Under the pieces are notes generated by a model that was not told where the DNA came from, did no database searches, and was given only the letters and a program-made list of their open reading frames with translations. From positions 1 through 64,000 of the forward strand of contig SDRW01000001.1 in NCBI GenBank assembly GCA_007845485.1: a DNA stretch of 64,000 nucleotides, in the 5' to 3' direction. Below are positions 11,001-20,145 of this stretch, piece after piece; the first letter of the stretch is position 1, and each line of letters opens with the position of its first letter. Both the position numbers and the translations under genes were made by a program. This DNA is from TM7 phylum sp. oral taxon 348. Its GTDB lineage: Bacteria; Patescibacteriota; Saccharimonadia; Saccharimonadales; Saccharimonadaceae.

Positions 11001-11893
11001 AAAACAGTCAAAGTCAAAGCACCTGGCTCTATTCCAGCAGTATGCATACTTTCTAGAACTTTCAAGCGCTTCAGTAGTTTTTTCTCTCGCTGACCCTTAG
11101 CTCCTGCAACTTCTTCATTTAATTTATTGATCAACTCTGGCAAATTAATCTCATCAAGAAGAGTTTTTAAAGCTGATCCACCCATACCAACTTCTATAAT
11201 CTCTTCATATTCCTCTTCAAGATCTCTATATTCAGTTTCGCTCATCAAAGCGGCTTTTACTAAGCTTTCCAACTGAGATTTCTTGCGAATATAATTTTCA
11301 TTAAGATCTTCTATCTCACGTGATTGCTCAGCGGCTAATTGCTTAATATCTGCATTATCCTCCTCAGCAGCCTTTTCATAGCGGATTTTAATTGCTGCAC
11401 GAGCTGCATCAGTCTCAGCTTCAAGGTCGGCAAGAAGTTGATCACGCTTTTCTTCATCAACATGCAAAATAACATAGCTCGCAAAATACGCAATACGCTC
11501 AAGATTACGTACGGTTATACCAAGCAATAAACTCATTGCACTAGGTGTACCGCGCATAAACCAAATATGAGCTACTGGGGCAGCTAATTCAATATGCCCC
11601 ATTCGTTCACGGCGAACAATTGATTTTGTAACAAGTTCGCCGTTCTTATCAACAGCAGCTTCACGGCTACGTACACCTTTTAGTTTACTATCGTGTGGAT
11701 TTATATCTTTTACTGGACCAAAAATACGTTCGCAAAACAGACCATCGCGCTCTGGTTTTTGCGTACGATAGTTAATCGTTTCTGGCTTCGTTACCTCACC
11801 ATAACTCCACTTACGGATGTCGTCTGCGCTAGCCACAGCCAAACGTACAGCATCAAAATCCGCAATGCCAGTACTTGCAACTACTCGTGACAT
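8051..11893 (-). CDS. rpoC: RNA polymerase beta' subunit, both zinc sites lost
   Basis: Catalytic subunit of RNA polymerase. The [11 protein letters not shown] motif holding the three Mg-binding aspartates is intact, as are the [15 protein letters not shown] bridge-helix/trigger-loop region and the [11 protein letters not shown]-terminus. Remarkably, the zinc ribbon after FGPVKD (residues ~62-90), which normally carries four cysteines, has none, and the second site (the single Cys near ~843 and the C-x6-C-x2-C cluster near ~910-925) has also lost every cysteine while its flanks align well. The start is the ATG at 11893, preceded by GAGGAGG lying within the last codons of rpoB; the gap to the rpoB stop is one base, giving tight coupling. 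An 18-base longer reading is possible but has no SD. Confidence 0.97.
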   Translation of the reverse strand: MSRVVASTGIADFDAVRLAVASADDIRKWSYGEVTKPETINYRTQKPERDGLFCERIFGPVKDINPHDSKLKGVRSREAAVDKNGELVTKSIVRRERMGHIELAAPVAHIWFMRGTPSAMSLLLGITVRNLERIAYFASYVILHVDEEKRDQLLADLEAETDAARAAIKIRYEKAAEEDNADIKQLAAEQSREIEDLNENYIRKKSQLESLVKAALMSETEYRDLEEEYEEIIEVGMGGSALKTLLDEINLPELINKLNEEVAGAKGQREKKLLKRLKVLESMHTAGIEPGALTLTVLPVIPPDLRPMVQLTGGRFATSDLNDLYRRVINRNNRLKKLLDLNAPEVIRRNEMRMLQEAVDALIDNNAARSGRAVSATGGRRRLKSLSDMLKGKQGRFRQNLLGKRVDYSGRSVIVVGPKLKIHQCGLPKQMALELFKPFVISWLIERDYAHNIRSATRLIESGDAAVWDALDAVIEGKYVLLNRAPSLHRLSIQAFQPKLVEGKAIQLHPLVCAGFNADFDGDQMAVHLPLSKEAQAEARDLMSATNNLLKPADGSPVLNISQDIVLGNYYLTYDKPSAQTENRKAFSSVYEAEMAYDNGKIELQTPIRVFTKGQIRNTTLGRVFFNEILPADFPYDDNVQTKKQLKKVLAKIFAKYGAEETAKTADRMKGQAFRFATAAAISTGKDDYISFDEIGEFVAEGDARAALISEQFDQGLVTDDERYSLTVGAWRAVDNRVTSFLKDKLNHMDTSISVMVNSGARGDISNVKLASAMIGIQVDASNREIELPIRSSFKHGLSSLEAFVATRGARKGLIDTALKTADSGYLTRRLVDVSQDVFTVEDEAGDDDGYTIYRSETEETMIDFGNRLAGRYTAKEVPGHIAADQLITREIADEINDDSDVSEVTIQSVLSTNNLRGIPRKSYGIDMSTGVLVDDAQPVGVIAAQSVGEPGTQLTLNTFHSSGVAGGDITQGLPRVEELFEARTPKGQAYITEITGLVDTWEDGKKYIVQVTPESGKVEKIELEGRKLVVREGSNVKVGDVIAAGDDGIAPIVAPFDGVVEASNDMLIIAANASSPVRYEIPATAKLVVAPGDRVEAGDRLTTGSLNLQDLMRLKGTQATQRYIINEILRIYAAQGQDVADKHLEIIVRQMFSRVKIEESGDSSFVTGDIVSKAAVVDENKRLANEGKELISYKQLLLGITKVSIWSDSFLSAASFQDTTRVLINAATSGRVDKLHGLKENVIIGRKIPVGTGAVKKVDQQIEEDMDLIDNFDNIHVDA

Positions 11894-11894
11894 T

Positions 11895-14800
11895 CTATGC
11901 TTCCTCCTCATTATATTCAGATTCTTCGTCTGTTAATTGCCTATTTTCATCATCACCTAGTTCTTCAAGCGAGATTCCGCCATCCTCTAGATCTCCTTCA
12001 ATTTCGATTTCATCTCCACGCAATTCTTCACTACTTATCACGTCTTCCGAAGGCTCAGCATCATCTGAAGTTCCAGATATTACATGATCTGCGTCTTTTA
12101 TACTATCAACTGCGCCATCACCATCAGTATCTTCCATTAAGTCAACCCTTAGACCTAATCCCTGTAATTCCTTAACTAAAACATTAAACGATTCTGGTAG
12201 TTTAGGACCTACAATCGGCTCATCTTTAATGATTGATTCATAAGCCTTAGCTCGTCCATAAACATCATCTGATTTAATAGTTAGCATCTCTTGCAGAGTA
12301 GTTGCAGCGCCGTAAGCTTCAAGTGCCCAAACTTCCATCTCACCAAAACGCTGACCACCATTTTGAGCTTTACCACCAAGTGGCTGCTGGGTAACCATAG
12401 TATAAGGACCTGTTGAACGGGCGTGGATTTTATCACTAACCATATGGTGAAGCTTAATCATATGCATAATTCCAACAGTAGTTCTTTCTTCAAATTTTTC
12501 GCCAGTTCTACCATCTATAAGTTGGACTTTTCCATCACGTGCAAAGCCAGCCTTTTCAAGCTCATCACTAATCACTTTATCGCTAACACCATTAAATGGA
12601 GGGGTTGCAACTTTATATCCCAATGCCTTCGCAGCCATACCTAAGTGCGTCTCAAACAACTGACCAATATTCATACGGCTAGGCACACCAAGTGGATTTA
12701 AAATTACATCAATCGGAGTACCATCTTCCATGAAAGGCATATCTTCTACTGGAAGAATTTGCGCAATGACACCCTTGTTTCCATGGCGACCAGCTATTTT
12801 ATCACCAACACTAATTTTACGTGACTGTGCTACAAAAATCTGGATCTGCTTCAAAACTCCAGCCTTAAGTTCATGACCACTTTCACGGCTAAATATACGT
12901 ACACCTACAACTTTACCGCCACCAGTGTTATTCATACGTTGTGATGTATCACGAACATCTTTAGCTTTTTCGCCAAAGATTGCGCGCAACAAACGCTCTT
13001 CGCTTGAGAGCTCCTGTTCACCCTTTGGTGTAATTTTTCCTACAAGTACATCTCCAGCTTTTACTTCGCTACCGATCTGCACAATACCGTTCTCATCAAG
13101 ATGACGTAAACTGTGTTCGCTTACATTTGGTATATCGCGGGTAATTTGTTCATCGCCAAGTTTTGTTTCGCGAACCTCCACCATATAGTCTTTAATATTT
13201 ACACTTGTAAGCTCATCATCTTGCACTAGTCGATTGCTAATAATAATAGCATCGTCCATATTATAGCCGCCCCATGGCATAAACGCTACACGGAGATCGC
13301 GGCCAAGCGCAATTTCACCATCAGCAATTGAGGCACCTTCTATTAAGATATCTCCCTTCTTAACTTTCTGACCACGAGATACTCGCACCTTTTGATTTAT
13401 AGATCGATCATCATTACTCTTTTCAAAATGTAATAACTCATAAGATTTCACGCCGTCTTCATATTTAACTTCGACAACATCACCATCAGCACGTATAACT
13501 TCGCCCTCGGCTTCAGCGGTAATTAATTGACTAGAGTTTTTAGCAATCACTCCTTCAATGCCAGTACCCACAGTCGGAGATTGAGGATTAATTAGAGGTA
13601 CAGCCTGGCGTTGCATATTTGAGCCTGTTAAAGATCGATCAATACGGTTTTTTTCGATAAATGGAACCAATGACGCCGTAGATCCAAGAATTTGCTTGTG
13701 AGCCGCATCCATCATCGTAACTTCGCTAGCATCAATCTGGCCTGGCTGCATTTCAATACGAGCACTCACGCGTTCGTCAGTAAATGTACCATCTTCGTTC
13801 AGTTTAGCGCCCGCATCTGCAATAATTTCGTTACGCTCACGGGAAGCATCTAGGTAAACTACTTCATTTGTTACTCTGCCATCCTTAACTTTTCGATAAG
13901 GTGTCTCTATAAATCCATACTCATTAACACGTGCGTATGTTGCCAAATTAAGCACCAAACCAATATTAGCACCTTCTGGAGTTTCAACAGAACAAAGGCG
14001 ACCGTAGTGTGTAGGGTGAGCATCGCGCACATCAAAACCTGCACGCTCACGACTTAGACCACCTGGACCCATAGAACTCAGTCGACGTTTATGGCTTAAT
14101 TCAGAAAGCGGATTAGTTTCATCCATAAGCTGTGAAAGCTGGCTACTAGCAAAGAACTCACGCACAGCCGCAACAACTGGGCGAGCATTTATCAACTGAC
14201 CAGGAGTTACATTCTCAATATCAGTCATACTCATTCTGTCCATAGCATTTCGTTGCATACGTAACATACCCACACGGAACTGACGAGCTACAAGTTCACC
14301 AACCAAATTAACGCGACGATTTGATAGGGAATCAATATCATCAGCAGGATCTTGTGTATTATTTAATCGAATTATTTCCTTAATAATAGAAATCAAGTCA
14401 CTTAATTGGAATACACGATTTTCAGTAGTATTTGGTAAATCAATACCCAATCGTTGATTGATTTTATAACGACCAACCCGACTATAATCAAAACGTTTAA
14501 AATCAAAGAACATGCGCTCAATCATACTGCGAGCATTTTCAACAGTAGCCAAATCACCCGGACGCAAGCGTCGGTAGACTTCAATTAAAGCTTCATTAGT
14601 GCCACGAGTAGCATCTTTATCTAAGGTCTCTTCTATATATTTGGTATCGCCAGTATCAACATCTGCAAATAAATCTTTGATCTCGCTAGTCTTGCTATAG
14701 CCGAATGCACGCAAAAGTGTTGTAACTGGCATTTTTCGGCGACGGTCAATCTTTACATAAATAACACCGCTAGTAGTGGTTTCAAATTCAAGCCAAGCAC

Positions 14801-15290
14801 CACGACCTGGTATAATTTTAGCCCCATAATTATTATGTCCAGCTACATTATCGGCAGTAAAGAACACTCCTGGACTTCTAATTAACTGACTAACAACAAC
14901 ACGCTCGGTGCCATTTATAATAAACGTACCACGCTCAGTCATCCAAGGATAATCACCTAGATAAATCTCCTGTTCCTTAACTTCTCCAGTTACTTTATTA
15001 ACCAATTCAACTCGCGCGTACAAGGGAGCATCATAAGTTATATTATTTTCCTTAGCAAAACGTTCCGAGTTCTTTGGATCTCGAAAAGCGTATTCTTTAA
15101 AACTAAGGGAAAGTTTTTGTCCAGTGTAATCGTCAATCGGATTAATTTCTGTAAATATCTCACCCAATCCAGTATCGACAAACTCCTTCCAAGAGTCTTT
15201 TTGATGGGCAATGAGGTCTGGGACCGATAGTACGGTATCGTCTTCCGTGAAAAACACACGTTTAGACGCGCTGGTTGACAAATTAGTCAT
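11895..15290 (-). CDS. rpoB: RNA polymerase beta subunit
   Basis: Beta subunit of RNA polymerase, 1131 aa, on the compact side because the large lineage-specific inserts are absent. The rifampicin-pocket region ([29 protein letters not shown]) carries the residues typical of sensitive enzymes. The C-terminus is an acidic tail rich in Glu and Asp (about 1075-1131), longer than usual and not conserved in model bacteria. The start has GAGGAG 6 bases upstream. It is not preceded by rplJL as in most bacteria; a VIT-like gene is divergent. Confidence 0.98.
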   Translation of the reverse strand: MTNLSTSASKRVFFTEDDTVLSVPDLIAHQKDSWKEFVDTGLGEIFTEINPIDDYTGQKLSLSFKEYAFRDPKNSERFAKENNITYDAPLYARVELVNKVTGEVKEQEIYLGDYPWMTERGTFIINGTERVVVSQLIRSPGVFFTADNVAGHNNYGAKIIPGRGAWLEFETTTSGVIYVKIDRRRKMPVTTLLRAFGYSKTSEIKDLFADVDTGDTKYIEETLDKDATRGTNEALIEVYRRLRPGDLATVENARSMIERMFFDFKRFDYSRVGRYKINQRLGIDLPNTTENRVFQLSDLISIIKEIIRLNNTQDPADDIDSLSNRRVNLVGELVARQFRVGMLRMQRNAMDRMSMTDIENVTPGQLINARPVVAAVREFFASSQLSQLMDETNPLSELSHKRRLSSMGPGGLSRERAGFDVRDAHPTHYGRLCSVETPEGANIGLVLNLATYARVNEYGFIETPYRKVKDGRVTNEVVYLDASRERNEIIADAGAKLNEDGTFTDERVSARIEMQPGQIDASEVTMMDAAHKQILGSTASLVPFIEKNRIDRSLTGSNMQRQAVPLINPQSPTVGTGIEGVIAKNSSQLITAEAEGEVIRADGDVVEVKYEDGVKSYELLHFEKSNDDRSINQKVRVSRGQKVKKGDILIEGASIADGEIALGRDLRVAFMPWGGYNMDDAIIISNRLVQDDELTSVNIKDYMVEVRETKLGDEQITRDIPNVSEHSLRHLDENGIVQIGSEVKAGDVLVGKITPKGEQELSSEERLLRAIFGEKAKDVRDTSQRMNNTGGGKVVGVRIFSRESGHELKAGVLKQIQIFVAQSRKISVGDKIAGRHGNKGVIAQILPVEDMPFMEDGTPIDVILNPLGVPSRMNIGQLFETHLGMAAKALGYKVATPPFNGVSDKVISDELEKAGFARDGKVQLIDGRTGEKFEERTTVGIMHMIKLHHMVSDKIHARSTGPYTMVTQQPLGGKAQNGGQRFGEMEVWALEAYGAATTLQEMLTIKSDDVYGRAKAYESIIKDEPIVGPKLPESFNVLVKELQGLGLRVDLMEDTDGDGAVDSIKDADHVISGTSDDAEPSEDVISSEELRGDEIEIEGDLEDGGISLEELGDDENRQLTDEESEYNEEEA

Positions 15291-15325
15291 TTACACTCCT
15301 CGCATTTTTATAGTTATAATTTATT

Positions 15326-15345
15326 GAATCTGGCGCCGAAGATTC
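15326..15345 (-). promoter_or_regulatory. Small hairpin in the rpoB leader
   Basis: GAATCT (15326-15331) pairs with AGATTC (15340-15345) around a GC-rich loop containing the palindrome GGCGCC, about 40 bases before rpoB. It is not followed by a U-tract, so it is not a terminator. It could be a regulatory or mRNA-stabilising element. Confidence 0.3.
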
Positions 15346-15496
15346 ACTTTCTCCAATCTTATACATAGAACTGCCAATACTACACACAAATAACTGAAGA
15401 TACACTACTTCTTACTACCATTCTACTACTATGCGATCAATATTTCAATAAGTAATTTACTTTTCTAAGCTCTACCATTATAATAATAGATAGAAT

Positions 15497-16189
15497 ATGA
15501 AAAAGAACTCTAACTATTTAAGTTACAATTCTAGCCAGTTACAGGACTACACATCTATCGTAAGTGAGGGTATTATTTTAGTTGGGGCTATTTGCATTGG
15601 CGTAATTGGAGCCTCTGGAAATAAAGGCGCTGTTTTTACTTCTGGACTAGCAGCTATATTTGCAGGAGCATCTGTAGTAGCAATAAGTAAATACTTAAAG
15701 ATCCGCCACGAAAATCACATTAAGACTGAAATAATAAACACTCAGCGTAATTTAATCGAGCATAAATCTAAAGAGCAGTTAGTAGCGCTAGCAAAATATT
15801 ATATCCAGTCTGGCGCTAGCAAAAGTACAGCTATTCAATTAGCCAAGGAACTAAGTACTCAAGACCCCTTAAAAGTGCAGCTTAAAATATTTCATAATAT
15901 TTATGATGACGAGATGTCTAAACCTACAAAAACAGCGTCTATATCATTTGCATTGTTTATAATTGGCGGAATTGCACCTTTCTTGGCGGCAGTATTTTCG
16001 CCAGTAGCTTTTCGAGAGTTTGTAGTTTTTGGAATAATTACGATACTTTTGTCTGTTATTGGAATATTTAATGCAAAAAATAGCAATATACCAATAATAA
16101 GTTCAACTGTACAAAAAGTAGCGTGTGGAATAATTACAATAATATTCGTTTACGCAATAACAACATTATTTGGCACTGCAATTAGTTAA
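15497..16189 (+). CDS. VIT/CCC1-family transporter-like membrane protein
   Basis: A 230-aa membrane protein resembling vacuolar iron transporter (VIT1/CCC1) family members, which move Fe2+ or Mn2+. Seen: two N-terminal membrane segments (about 22-65) with a GxSGNKG-like turn, a central charged helix pair (about 70-140, KSKEQLVALAKYYIQSG then ELSTQDPLKVQ) matching the cytosolic metal-binding helices of VIT proteins, then three C-terminal membrane segments with IGGIAPFLAA. The central region is poorer in Glu and Met than classical VITs, so the substrate is uncertain. TATAAT at 15479-15484 lies 12 bases from the ATG. It is divergent from rpoB. Confidence 0.65.
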   Translation: MKKNSNYLSYNSSQLQDYTSIVSEGIILVGAICIGVIGASGNKGAVFTSGLAAIFAGASVVAISKYLKIRHENHIKTEIINTQRNLIEHKSKEQLVALAKYYIQSGASKSTAIQLAKELSTQDPLKVQLKIFHNIYDDEMSKPTKTASISFALFIIGGIAPFLAAVFSPVAFREFVVFGIITILLSVIGIFNAKNSNIPIISSTVQKVACGIITIIFVYAITTLFGTAIS

Positions 16190-16216
16190 TAATTTTGATC
16201 AAAATAAAAGCCTGAT

Positions 16217-16256
16217 GTACTAATTTGATATTACAGAATAATAGATAAATTAGTAC
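16217..16256. terminator. Hairpin between VIT-like gene and lipoprotein gene
   Basis: GTACTAATTT (16217-16226) and AAATTAGTAC (16247-16256) form a perfect 10-bp stem with a 20-base loop, followed on the plus strand by TTTTGCTT. It probably terminates the two convergent genes. The stem is AT-rich, so strength is uncertain. Confidence 0.6.
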
Positions 16257-16306
16257 TTTTGCTTACATAAAGCACGGCGATCAGGTTCGCCTTACTACTT
16301 ATAGCA

Positions 16307-16786
16307 CTAGTAGCAAATAGTCAGACTTCGCAAATTGTGGTATGCGCCATTGAGCCTGATATTCCCGTCAATGACATTGCGAGGCATTTCATAATAGGTA
16401 ACCTCTTCTTCCAAGCTTGACGGATTTGCCTTATCGGGGTTTTTGAGCACAATAGAACCGACAGGATTACCCTTGTAGCTTTTTTGTACAACATGGGTAT
16501 GGTGAGTATCTCCATGAATTTCCACTGATACATTGATACCTTCGGGATTATCATTAACCCCGTAGCTTGAGTGGTCAAGTGTAAGTACAACAGGCACAAG
16601 AAACTCCTTACAGGAATATGGATCACTATCAGATACCCAACTTGGTTTAGCTTGACCATTACCATAAGGATAGACCATCTGGTACATGTCATAATCTGGA
16701 GTACCAATACAAGCCACTAACCCAGAAGATACAGATACAACGAGCATAACTGTAGCCAAAGCAGTTTTCTTATAAATAGAGAGCAC
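16307..16786 (-). CDS. Predicted lipoprotein of unknown function
   Basis: I do not recognise the family. With the GTG at 16786 as start, preceded by AAGAAGGG with good spacing, the product is 160 aa and begins with two lysines, a hydrophobic core and the lipobox LVAC, a textbook type II signal peptide with Cys at about residue 26. The mature part is about 130 residues, has a second Cys pair and no recognised motif. A longer reading from an ATG at 16834 would put 16 charged residues before the signal and is less likely. It lies downstream of clpP on the same strand. Confidence 0.6.
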   Translation of the reverse strand: MLSIYKKTALATVMLVVSVSSGLVACIGTPDYDMYQMVYPYGNGQAKPSWVSDSDPYSCKEFLVPVVLTLDHSSYGVNDNPEGINVSVEIHGDTHHTHVVQKSYKGNPVGSIVLKNPDKANPSSLEEEVTYYEMPRNVIDGNIRLNGAYHNLRSLTICY

Positions 16787-16858
16787 GATATAGCCCTTCT
16801 TGACGCCTGCAACTCTTTTCGCGCAGGATAACATATATTATATCATAATAATCATATA

Positions 16859-17458
16859 TTAGCTAGATGGAAATATAACTTCATCAATCAAACCGTATTT
16901 CTTAGCTTCTTCAGCGCTCATCCAGTAGTCTCTGTCGGCGTCTTTCTCAATTTTACTTATATCTTGACCTGTATTTTTAGATAAAATCTCATTCAAGCGC
17001 TGTTTTAGGTATATACTTTCGCGTAAAGTTATTTCTTGGTCTGTAACTTTACCCTGTGTGCCGCTACTCGGTTGATGTATCATAATGCGACTGTTAGGTA
17101 ACGCTACCCTTTTACCTTTAGTTCCGCTACTAAGTAAAAAAGCACCCATACTTGCTTGTAGTCCTATACCTATAGTTTGTACATCTGGTTTTATATACTG
17201 GATCGTGTCATAAATAGCTAAGCCATCATATACACTGCCTCCGGGACTATTTATATAAAGTTTTATATCCTTATTTGGATCTTCATACGCCAAATGTAAT
17301 AATTGAGCAACGACCAAATTGGCAGTATGTTCATTAACATCTTCACCTAAAAATATCACTCGTTCATTTAGTAAACGACTATAAATATCAAAAGCTCGTT
17401 CCCCGTTGTGAGTTTTCTCAATAACAGTTGGTACAAGATAACTAGTAGGTTTTTGCAT
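16859..17458 (-). CDS. clpP: ATP-dependent Clp protease proteolytic subunit
   Basis: Serine peptidase that forms the tetradecameric degradation chamber fed by ClpC or ClpX. At 199 aa it has the normal length. The catalytic Ser is in GLQASMGA (about residue 98-104), the catalytic His in MIHQP, and the Asp in the [11 protein letters not shown] region. No SD precedes the ATG; a TATAAT ends exactly 6 bases upstream, so the mRNA is probably leaderless, and a CIRCE operator overlaps the promoter. Trigger factor lies upstream on the same strand but its transcript is separated by this promoter. Confidence 0.96.
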   Translation of the reverse strand: MQKPTSYLVPTVIEKTHNGERAFDIYSRLLNERVIFLGEDVNEHTANLVVAQLLHLAYEDPNKDIKLYINSPGGSVYDGLAIYDTIQYIKPDVQTIGIGLQASMGAFLLSSGTKGKRVALPNSRIMIHQPSSGTQGKVTDQEITLRESIYLKQRLNEILSKNTGQDISKIEKDADRDYWMSAEEAKKYGLIDEVIFPSS

Positions 17459-17464
17459 ATTGTA

Positions 17465-17493
17465 ATTATATACAAAAATAGCACTCTTTGCAA
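17465..17493 (-). promoter_or_regulatory. clpP promoter, leaderless, -35 inside CIRCE
   Basis: On the minus strand TTGCAA (17488-17493) and TATAAT (17465-17470) are 17 bases apart. The -10 ends 6 bases before the ATG, so transcription should begin at or next to the start codon. Confidence 0.75.
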
Positions 17494-17504
17494 TCGAGTG
17501 CTAT
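17478..17504. promoter_or_regulatory. CIRCE operator of clpP
   Basis: The 8-bp core TAGCACTC-N9-GAGTGCTA is perfect. The outermost base pair is swapped (A...T instead of T...A), so the palindrome is kept although the consensus base changed. It brackets the -35 hexamer of the clpP promoter. Confidence 0.9.
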
Positions 17505-17520
17505 TTATCTGATGCGCTCT

Positions 17521-18807
17521 CTACGCCTTAGAGTTTAAACTAACTAACCTATCTACAGTTTTTTCTGTTAGTATTCTATTTGCTACATCACGCTGTACTT
17601 CTGGAGTTTTTAAATGTTTGCGCATATCTTCGCTAGGATATTGCTTACCAAGTTGGTTTATTTTTTCAAGGAGTTCATTTTCGGTTGCTTCAATTTTTTC
17701 TACCTTGCTCAATTCCGCTAAAAGCAATCCCGCCTTAACACGCTTTTCGGCAATTGGACGAACTTCGTTTTCTAGCCAATCATTCTTATCTTTATACTTC
17801 AAGCTCTTAATGTAATCATCAATCGACATACCACGATACATTAAATTACGATTCGTATCTTGCTCGATTAATTTCATTTGATCTTTCAATAATACATCAG
17901 GTACTGGTACAGTAGATTTTTCTACTAACTCAGCTACAAGATCATCTTTTAATTTTTCAGTAGCTTCGGTTTCCTTTTGTTTAGTTATTTCCCGCTTAAT
18001 ATCATCTTCAAGCTCTTCTACGGTTTTAAATGGACCAGCTTTTGCAGCTAATTCATCGTTTAATTCTGGTTCAACTACTTCCTTAATTTCATTAATAGTT
18101 GTAGTAAATACTACTTCTGCACCCTTCAAATTATCAGCATGGTAATCTTCTGGGAAGGTAAGCTTAAGATCAAAAGTTTCACCTGTCTTTTTGCCAATAA
18201 TTCCATCTTCAAACCCAGGAATAAAACTATTACTACCTAAAACCAAATCATACTTTTCGCCTTTGCCACCATCAAAAGCGATTCCATCTTTTTTACCTTC
18301 AAAGTCTATATTAACCTCGTCAGTTAATTTAGCAGGTCTTTGGACTGTCTTTTTAGAAGAAAAACCTTTCTTAAGTCGATCTGTAATTTCAGCTATGTCT
18401 TTTTTTGTAACACTAACTTTTTTAGCAGTAGATTTAAGATTTTTATAATCGCCAATCTTGATTTTTGGCATAACCTCGCTCTCGGCTGTAAATTCAAGTT
18501 CGCTACCAGGCACAAACTTTTTTACTTCAACCTCAGGTCTATCGAGCGCCTGAAGTTTTTCGCTAATAAACGCATCAGCCACCGCCTTAGAAAGTGCACT
18601 CTCTAGAGTTTTCTGTGCTAACATGTTTGGATTTACATTTTTAGAAACTACACTTACAGGAACCTTGCCTTTACGGAATCCAGGAACCTTTATATCCTTG
18701 CCTAGTTCATTTAAAGCAGCTAGCTCTGCATCTTTCAGTTCTGATAATCCCAAAGTAACATTAACAGCTACTTTTGTATCCGATAAATACTTTACACTTG
18801 TCTTCAT
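17521..18807 (-). CDS. tig: Trigger factor, ribosome-bound chaperone
   Basis: Ribosome-associated chaperone and peptidyl-prolyl isomerase that meets nascent chains at the exit tunnel. At 428 aa it is near the usual length. The N-terminal ribosome-binding domain has the GFRKGKVP signature (about residue 44-51, usually GFRxGKxP); the FKBP-like domain follows (about 155-240), then the helical C-terminal chaperone arms. TATACT/TATACA elements lie 10 and 5 bases before the ATG without an SD, so the mRNA is probably near-leaderless. tig upstream of clpP is a common bacterial arrangement; clpX does not follow here. Confidence 0.95.
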   Translation of the reverse strand: MKTSVKYLSDTKVAVNVTLGLSELKDAELAALNELGKDIKVPGFRKGKVPVSVVSKNVNPNMLAQKTLESALSKAVADAFISEKLQALDRPEVEVKKFVPGSELEFTAESEVMPKIKIGDYKNLKSTAKKVSVTKKDIAEITDRLKKGFSSKKTVQRPAKLTDEVNIDFEGKKDGIAFDGGKGEKYDLVLGSNSFIPGFEDGIIGKKTGETFDLKLTFPEDYHADNLKGAEVVFTTTINEIKEVVEPELNDELAAKAGPFKTVEELEDDIKREITKQKETEATEKLKDDLVAELVEKSTVPVPDVLLKDQMKLIEQDTNRNLMYRGMSIDDYIKSLKYKDKNDWLENEVRPIAEKRVKAGLLLAELSKVEKIEATENELLEKINQLGKQYPSEDMRKHLKTPEVQRDVANRILTEKTVDRLVSLNSKA

Positions 18808-18850
18808 ACTAGTGTATAGTATAACATTTTTACCATATAATTAAAATCTT

Positions 18851-20041
18851 CTAAACTAGAATACTAAATAGAGAGTCATCTTCTTCATGATTAATACCAC
18901 GATAATCTAATATTTTACTCGTGGCACGCTCTATGCTTACATTATAATCTTTGCCAGTACTAGTTTCTAATAATCTATAAGTTCCAGATAGGTTTTCTCT
19001 CGAATCAATAAATAATACAAATTTAAGATGCTTTTTTATGTATGATATTTTCTGTTTCTCTAAAGAAAAATTAACAATATCAACGTCCACACGTACTCCC
19101 TCGCTACGCATTTTCTCAGCAATCTCTAATGCAGAAGGTATAGCCGATTCATGAAAAATTGCTATACCAACATCTGCGCTAGATATATTACTATTAATTT
19201 CTATAAACTTTTTAAATACAGATTCTTGTATTGTAAATTCAACAAACTGGTCCGAATTAGCGGGACCCACAGTAAGATATGGCTTTGTCCGTCCACCAGA
19301 ACACAATATATTACCATTTGTGTCTGTAATTTCAAACACAGTATCCATATATTTACCAGATCCGGCCATTGTTAAAAAGCTATACTTTACATTTCCACAT
19401 AGATTACCTAAATTTAAAATTTTTAGTAAATAGTCCATTTGTCCAAATTCTGAAATTGATCTTAGCTGAGCTGGTAAATCCTGTAATGTTTTTGCTGACC
19501 ACAATATATAAAACTTATCAAAAGCTCCTTCAGTCGAATCAATAATTTCATTAACTTGATTTAAAAATCTATCTGGAACATTATACTCTTTTTTATCAAT
19601 AAGGCGCATTATCATCTGTACTTGAACAGTGTCCAATCCTATATATTGACGTAATATTCTACCTACAGACATTCTATTATTAATAGATACATTCAGAGTT
19701 TCTTTAGCAGCACCAATTTTACATAAAATATCTATAGCTAAACTTATTAATTCATATTCAGCATAAATATTATTAACCAGCCCAATTTTAGCATTAAATT
19801 TCCAGTTGGTTATTCCGCCGTTACTATCAATATTTTGATTTGCACTGCAAATTCTAACGGGAGCAGGTGTATCTAAACTAATGTTTTTATATGAATTATA
19901 TATTTCATATCCACCATCACTATAGCCATATAAACCTGCCTCTGTTCGGCATATATTATTAATATTGCCTATTAAATAGGGTGCATTATTATTCCCCATT
20001 TGAGGAGAAATTTGACTGACTTTCGTATTAGGATTATCCAT
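18851..20041 (-). CDS. Degenerate histidyl-tRNA-synthetase-like protein
   Basis: A 396-aa protein whose order of segments follows class II HisRS. A motif-2-like region (about 55-90) continues into the helix corresponding to DAELIxLA. A KYMDTVFEI strand with CSGGR follows (about 230-255), corresponding to the RGLDYYxxTVFE and GGRYD regions. It ends in an HGTP anticodon-binding-like domain (about 285-390, with ALEIAEKMRSEGVRVDVD and a KKHLKFVLFI strand). The catalytic motif 2 arginine and glutamate are gone and the histidine-binding RGLDYY loop is replaced by GSGKYM, so it should not aminoacylate. Alternatives are a HisZ-like regulator or a moonlighting tRNA- or amino-acid-binding protein. The assignment rests on fold-level pattern only. 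Confidence 0.6.
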   Translation of the reverse strand: MDNPNTKVSQISPQMGNNNAPYLIGNINNICRTEAGLYGYSDGGYEIYNSYKNISLDTPAPVRICSANQNIDSNGGITNWKFNAKIGLVNNIYAEYELISLAIDILCKIGAAKETLNVSINNRMSVGRILRQYIGLDTVQVQMIMRLIDKKEYNVPDRFLNQVNEIIDSTEGAFDKFYILWSAKTLQDLPAQLRSISEFGQMDYLLKILNLGNLCGNVKYSFLTMAGSGKYMDTVFEITDTNGNILCSGGRTKPYLTVGPANSDQFVEFTIQESVFKKFIEINSNISSADVGIAIFHESAIPSALEIAEKMRSEGVRVDVDIVNFSLEKQKISYIKKHLKFVLFIDSRENLSGTYRLLETSTGKDYNVSIERATSKILDYRGINHEEDDSLFSILV

Positions 20042-20089
20042 TTACAAATTTACATAAACCATAAGCTTAAATATCAAAATTATACCAAA

Positions 20090-20117
20090 AAGTACTCCGC
20101 TATACAACGGAGTACTT
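20090..20117 (-). terminator. Terminator of the LPKTG surface protein gene
   Basis: AAGTACTCCG (20090-20099) pairs with CGGAGTACTT (20108-20117), followed on the minus strand by TTTTTGG. A minus-strand TATAAT just after it (about 20080) probably serves the HisRS-like gene. Confidence 0.88.
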
Positions 20118-20145
20118 ATCTTGGTTTGTAGTTACTATCTACAGA

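Noticed and set aside
16277-16292. GGCGA/TCGCC small hairpin after the lipoprotein gene
   Set aside because: Too short, without a U-tract, and probably part of ordinary intergenic sequence; the 10-bp stem at 16217-16256 is the better terminator.
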